A stretch of DNA of 64,000 nt from an uncultured Eubacteriales bacterium (GTDB taxonomy: Bacteria; Bacillota; Clostridia; Christensenellales; QALW01): assembly GCA_900547955.1 (NCBI GenBank), contig URIR01000001.1:1-64000 (forward strand), written 5' to 3'. The first letter of the stretch is position 1. Each line of letters starts with the position of its first letter. Of the stretch, positions 63,772-64,000 are shown one piece after another. A program made the translations under genes and the position numbers. The notes below the pieces were generated by a model. The model saw only the letters and a program-made list of their open reading frames with translations. It had not been told where the DNA came from and ran no database searches.

Positions 63772-63933
63772 ATGGCTGCCGGACAGAGGAACAACGTAAC
63801 TCTTGCGTGCGTTGACTGCAAGAATAGAAACTACATTACCAGTAAAAACAAGAAAAACGATCCTGACCGTCTTGAGATTAAGAAATATTGTCCCGTTTGC
63901 AAAAGCCATACCGCTCATAAGGAGACTAAATAA
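63772..63933 (+). CDS. rpmG: 50S ribosomal protein L33
   Basis: A 53-residue basic ribosomal protein. CVDC and CPVC form the zinc-binding (C+) version, with [20 protein letters not shown] between them, typical of L33. I chose the ATG at 63772 because GGAGGTGTTAGAAG precedes it; the in-frame TTG at 63682 is the -35 box. It binds the large subunit near the E site. The rpmG-secE(-nusG) order is standard in Firmicutes. Confidence 0.95.
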   Translation: MAAGQRNNVTLACVDCKNRNYITSKNKKNDPDRLEIKKYCPVCKSHTAHKETK

Positions 63934-63972
63934 GCGGTAGGACCTTATTATTTGAGGATGTGAAAAAGAAAA

Positions 63973-64000
63973 ATGGCAGACAAGATTGAAAAGGAAGCCA
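63973..64000 (+). CDS. secE: Start of a probable secE gene (partial)
   Basis: Only nine codons (MADKIEKEA) are inside the window. The ATG is 40 nt after rpmG, preceded by a GAGG 16 nt upstream. The name rests on the usual rpmG-secE-nusG order and the acidic/basic start common in SecE, not on recognisable domain sequence. Confidence 0.5.

Overview
The window looks like a chromosome segment of an anaerobic, low-to-mid GC Firmicute of the class Clostridia. Supporting signs are strong AGGAGG-type ribosome binding sites, sigma-A promoters with 17-nt spacers, rpmG next to a probable secE, hexameric glutamate dehydrogenase, an Amt-PII fusion, DegV, and many lipoproteins. No rRNA or CRISPR array was seen. 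The species cannot be named from the sequence.

Region 1 (about 0.9-18.3 kb) is an accessory island between a purine-type phosphoribosyltransferase and guaA. It holds a TetR regulator, a frameshifted GAD-like/DUF1851 gene, and an AT-rich minus-strand RiPP-type cluster at 2.9-12.0 kb. In transcription order the cluster has a B12-type radical SAM protein, a subtilase fused to a P-loop maturation domain, an acyl-carrier-like protein, a 30-residue Cys precursor with its own terminator, a PqqD-like recognition protein, a radical SAM/SPASM enzyme and two ABC exporters. After it comes a DpnII-like restriction system: Dam methylase with a wHTH, an unknown protein, an endonuclease and a decayed second methylase. 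Decayed fragments and a small P-loop kinase complete the island.

Region 2 (18.3-31.7 kb) has two divergent operons. asnA-purA-purB-pyrG-guaA reads leftward from a near-consensus promoter, with a terminator hairpin in its leader. An ABC-DUF1854-ABC operon reads rightward; both transporters carry extra N-terminal domains and zinc ribbons, and a 12-codon leader ORF precedes them. A cyclophilin lipoprotein follows.

Region 3 (31.7-61.2 kb) is ordinary chromosome: FGGY kinase, class II aldolase, glycosyltransferase-aminopeptidase-lipoprotein operon, DegV, Cys-rich protein, DUF1015, aspartokinase, DUF1294, UvrA-like ATPase, glutamate dehydrogenase, ROK regulator, VanY-type carboxypeptidase, multi-PG-binding protein, GNAT, Amt-PII, a surface protein and a metallophosphoesterase. 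Four copies of a TIR-bearing non-coding repeat and two cloverleaf-like palindromes lie between these genes.

Region 4 (61.1-64 kb) holds a truncated conjugative-element fragment, a tRNA-Leu(UAA) gene interrupted by a compact group I intron, then rpmG and the start of a probable secE.

The best candidates for something new are the RiPP-type cluster, the tRNA-Leu group I intron, the nested intergenic palindromes, and several leader structures (amt, asnA, ABC-DUF1854).
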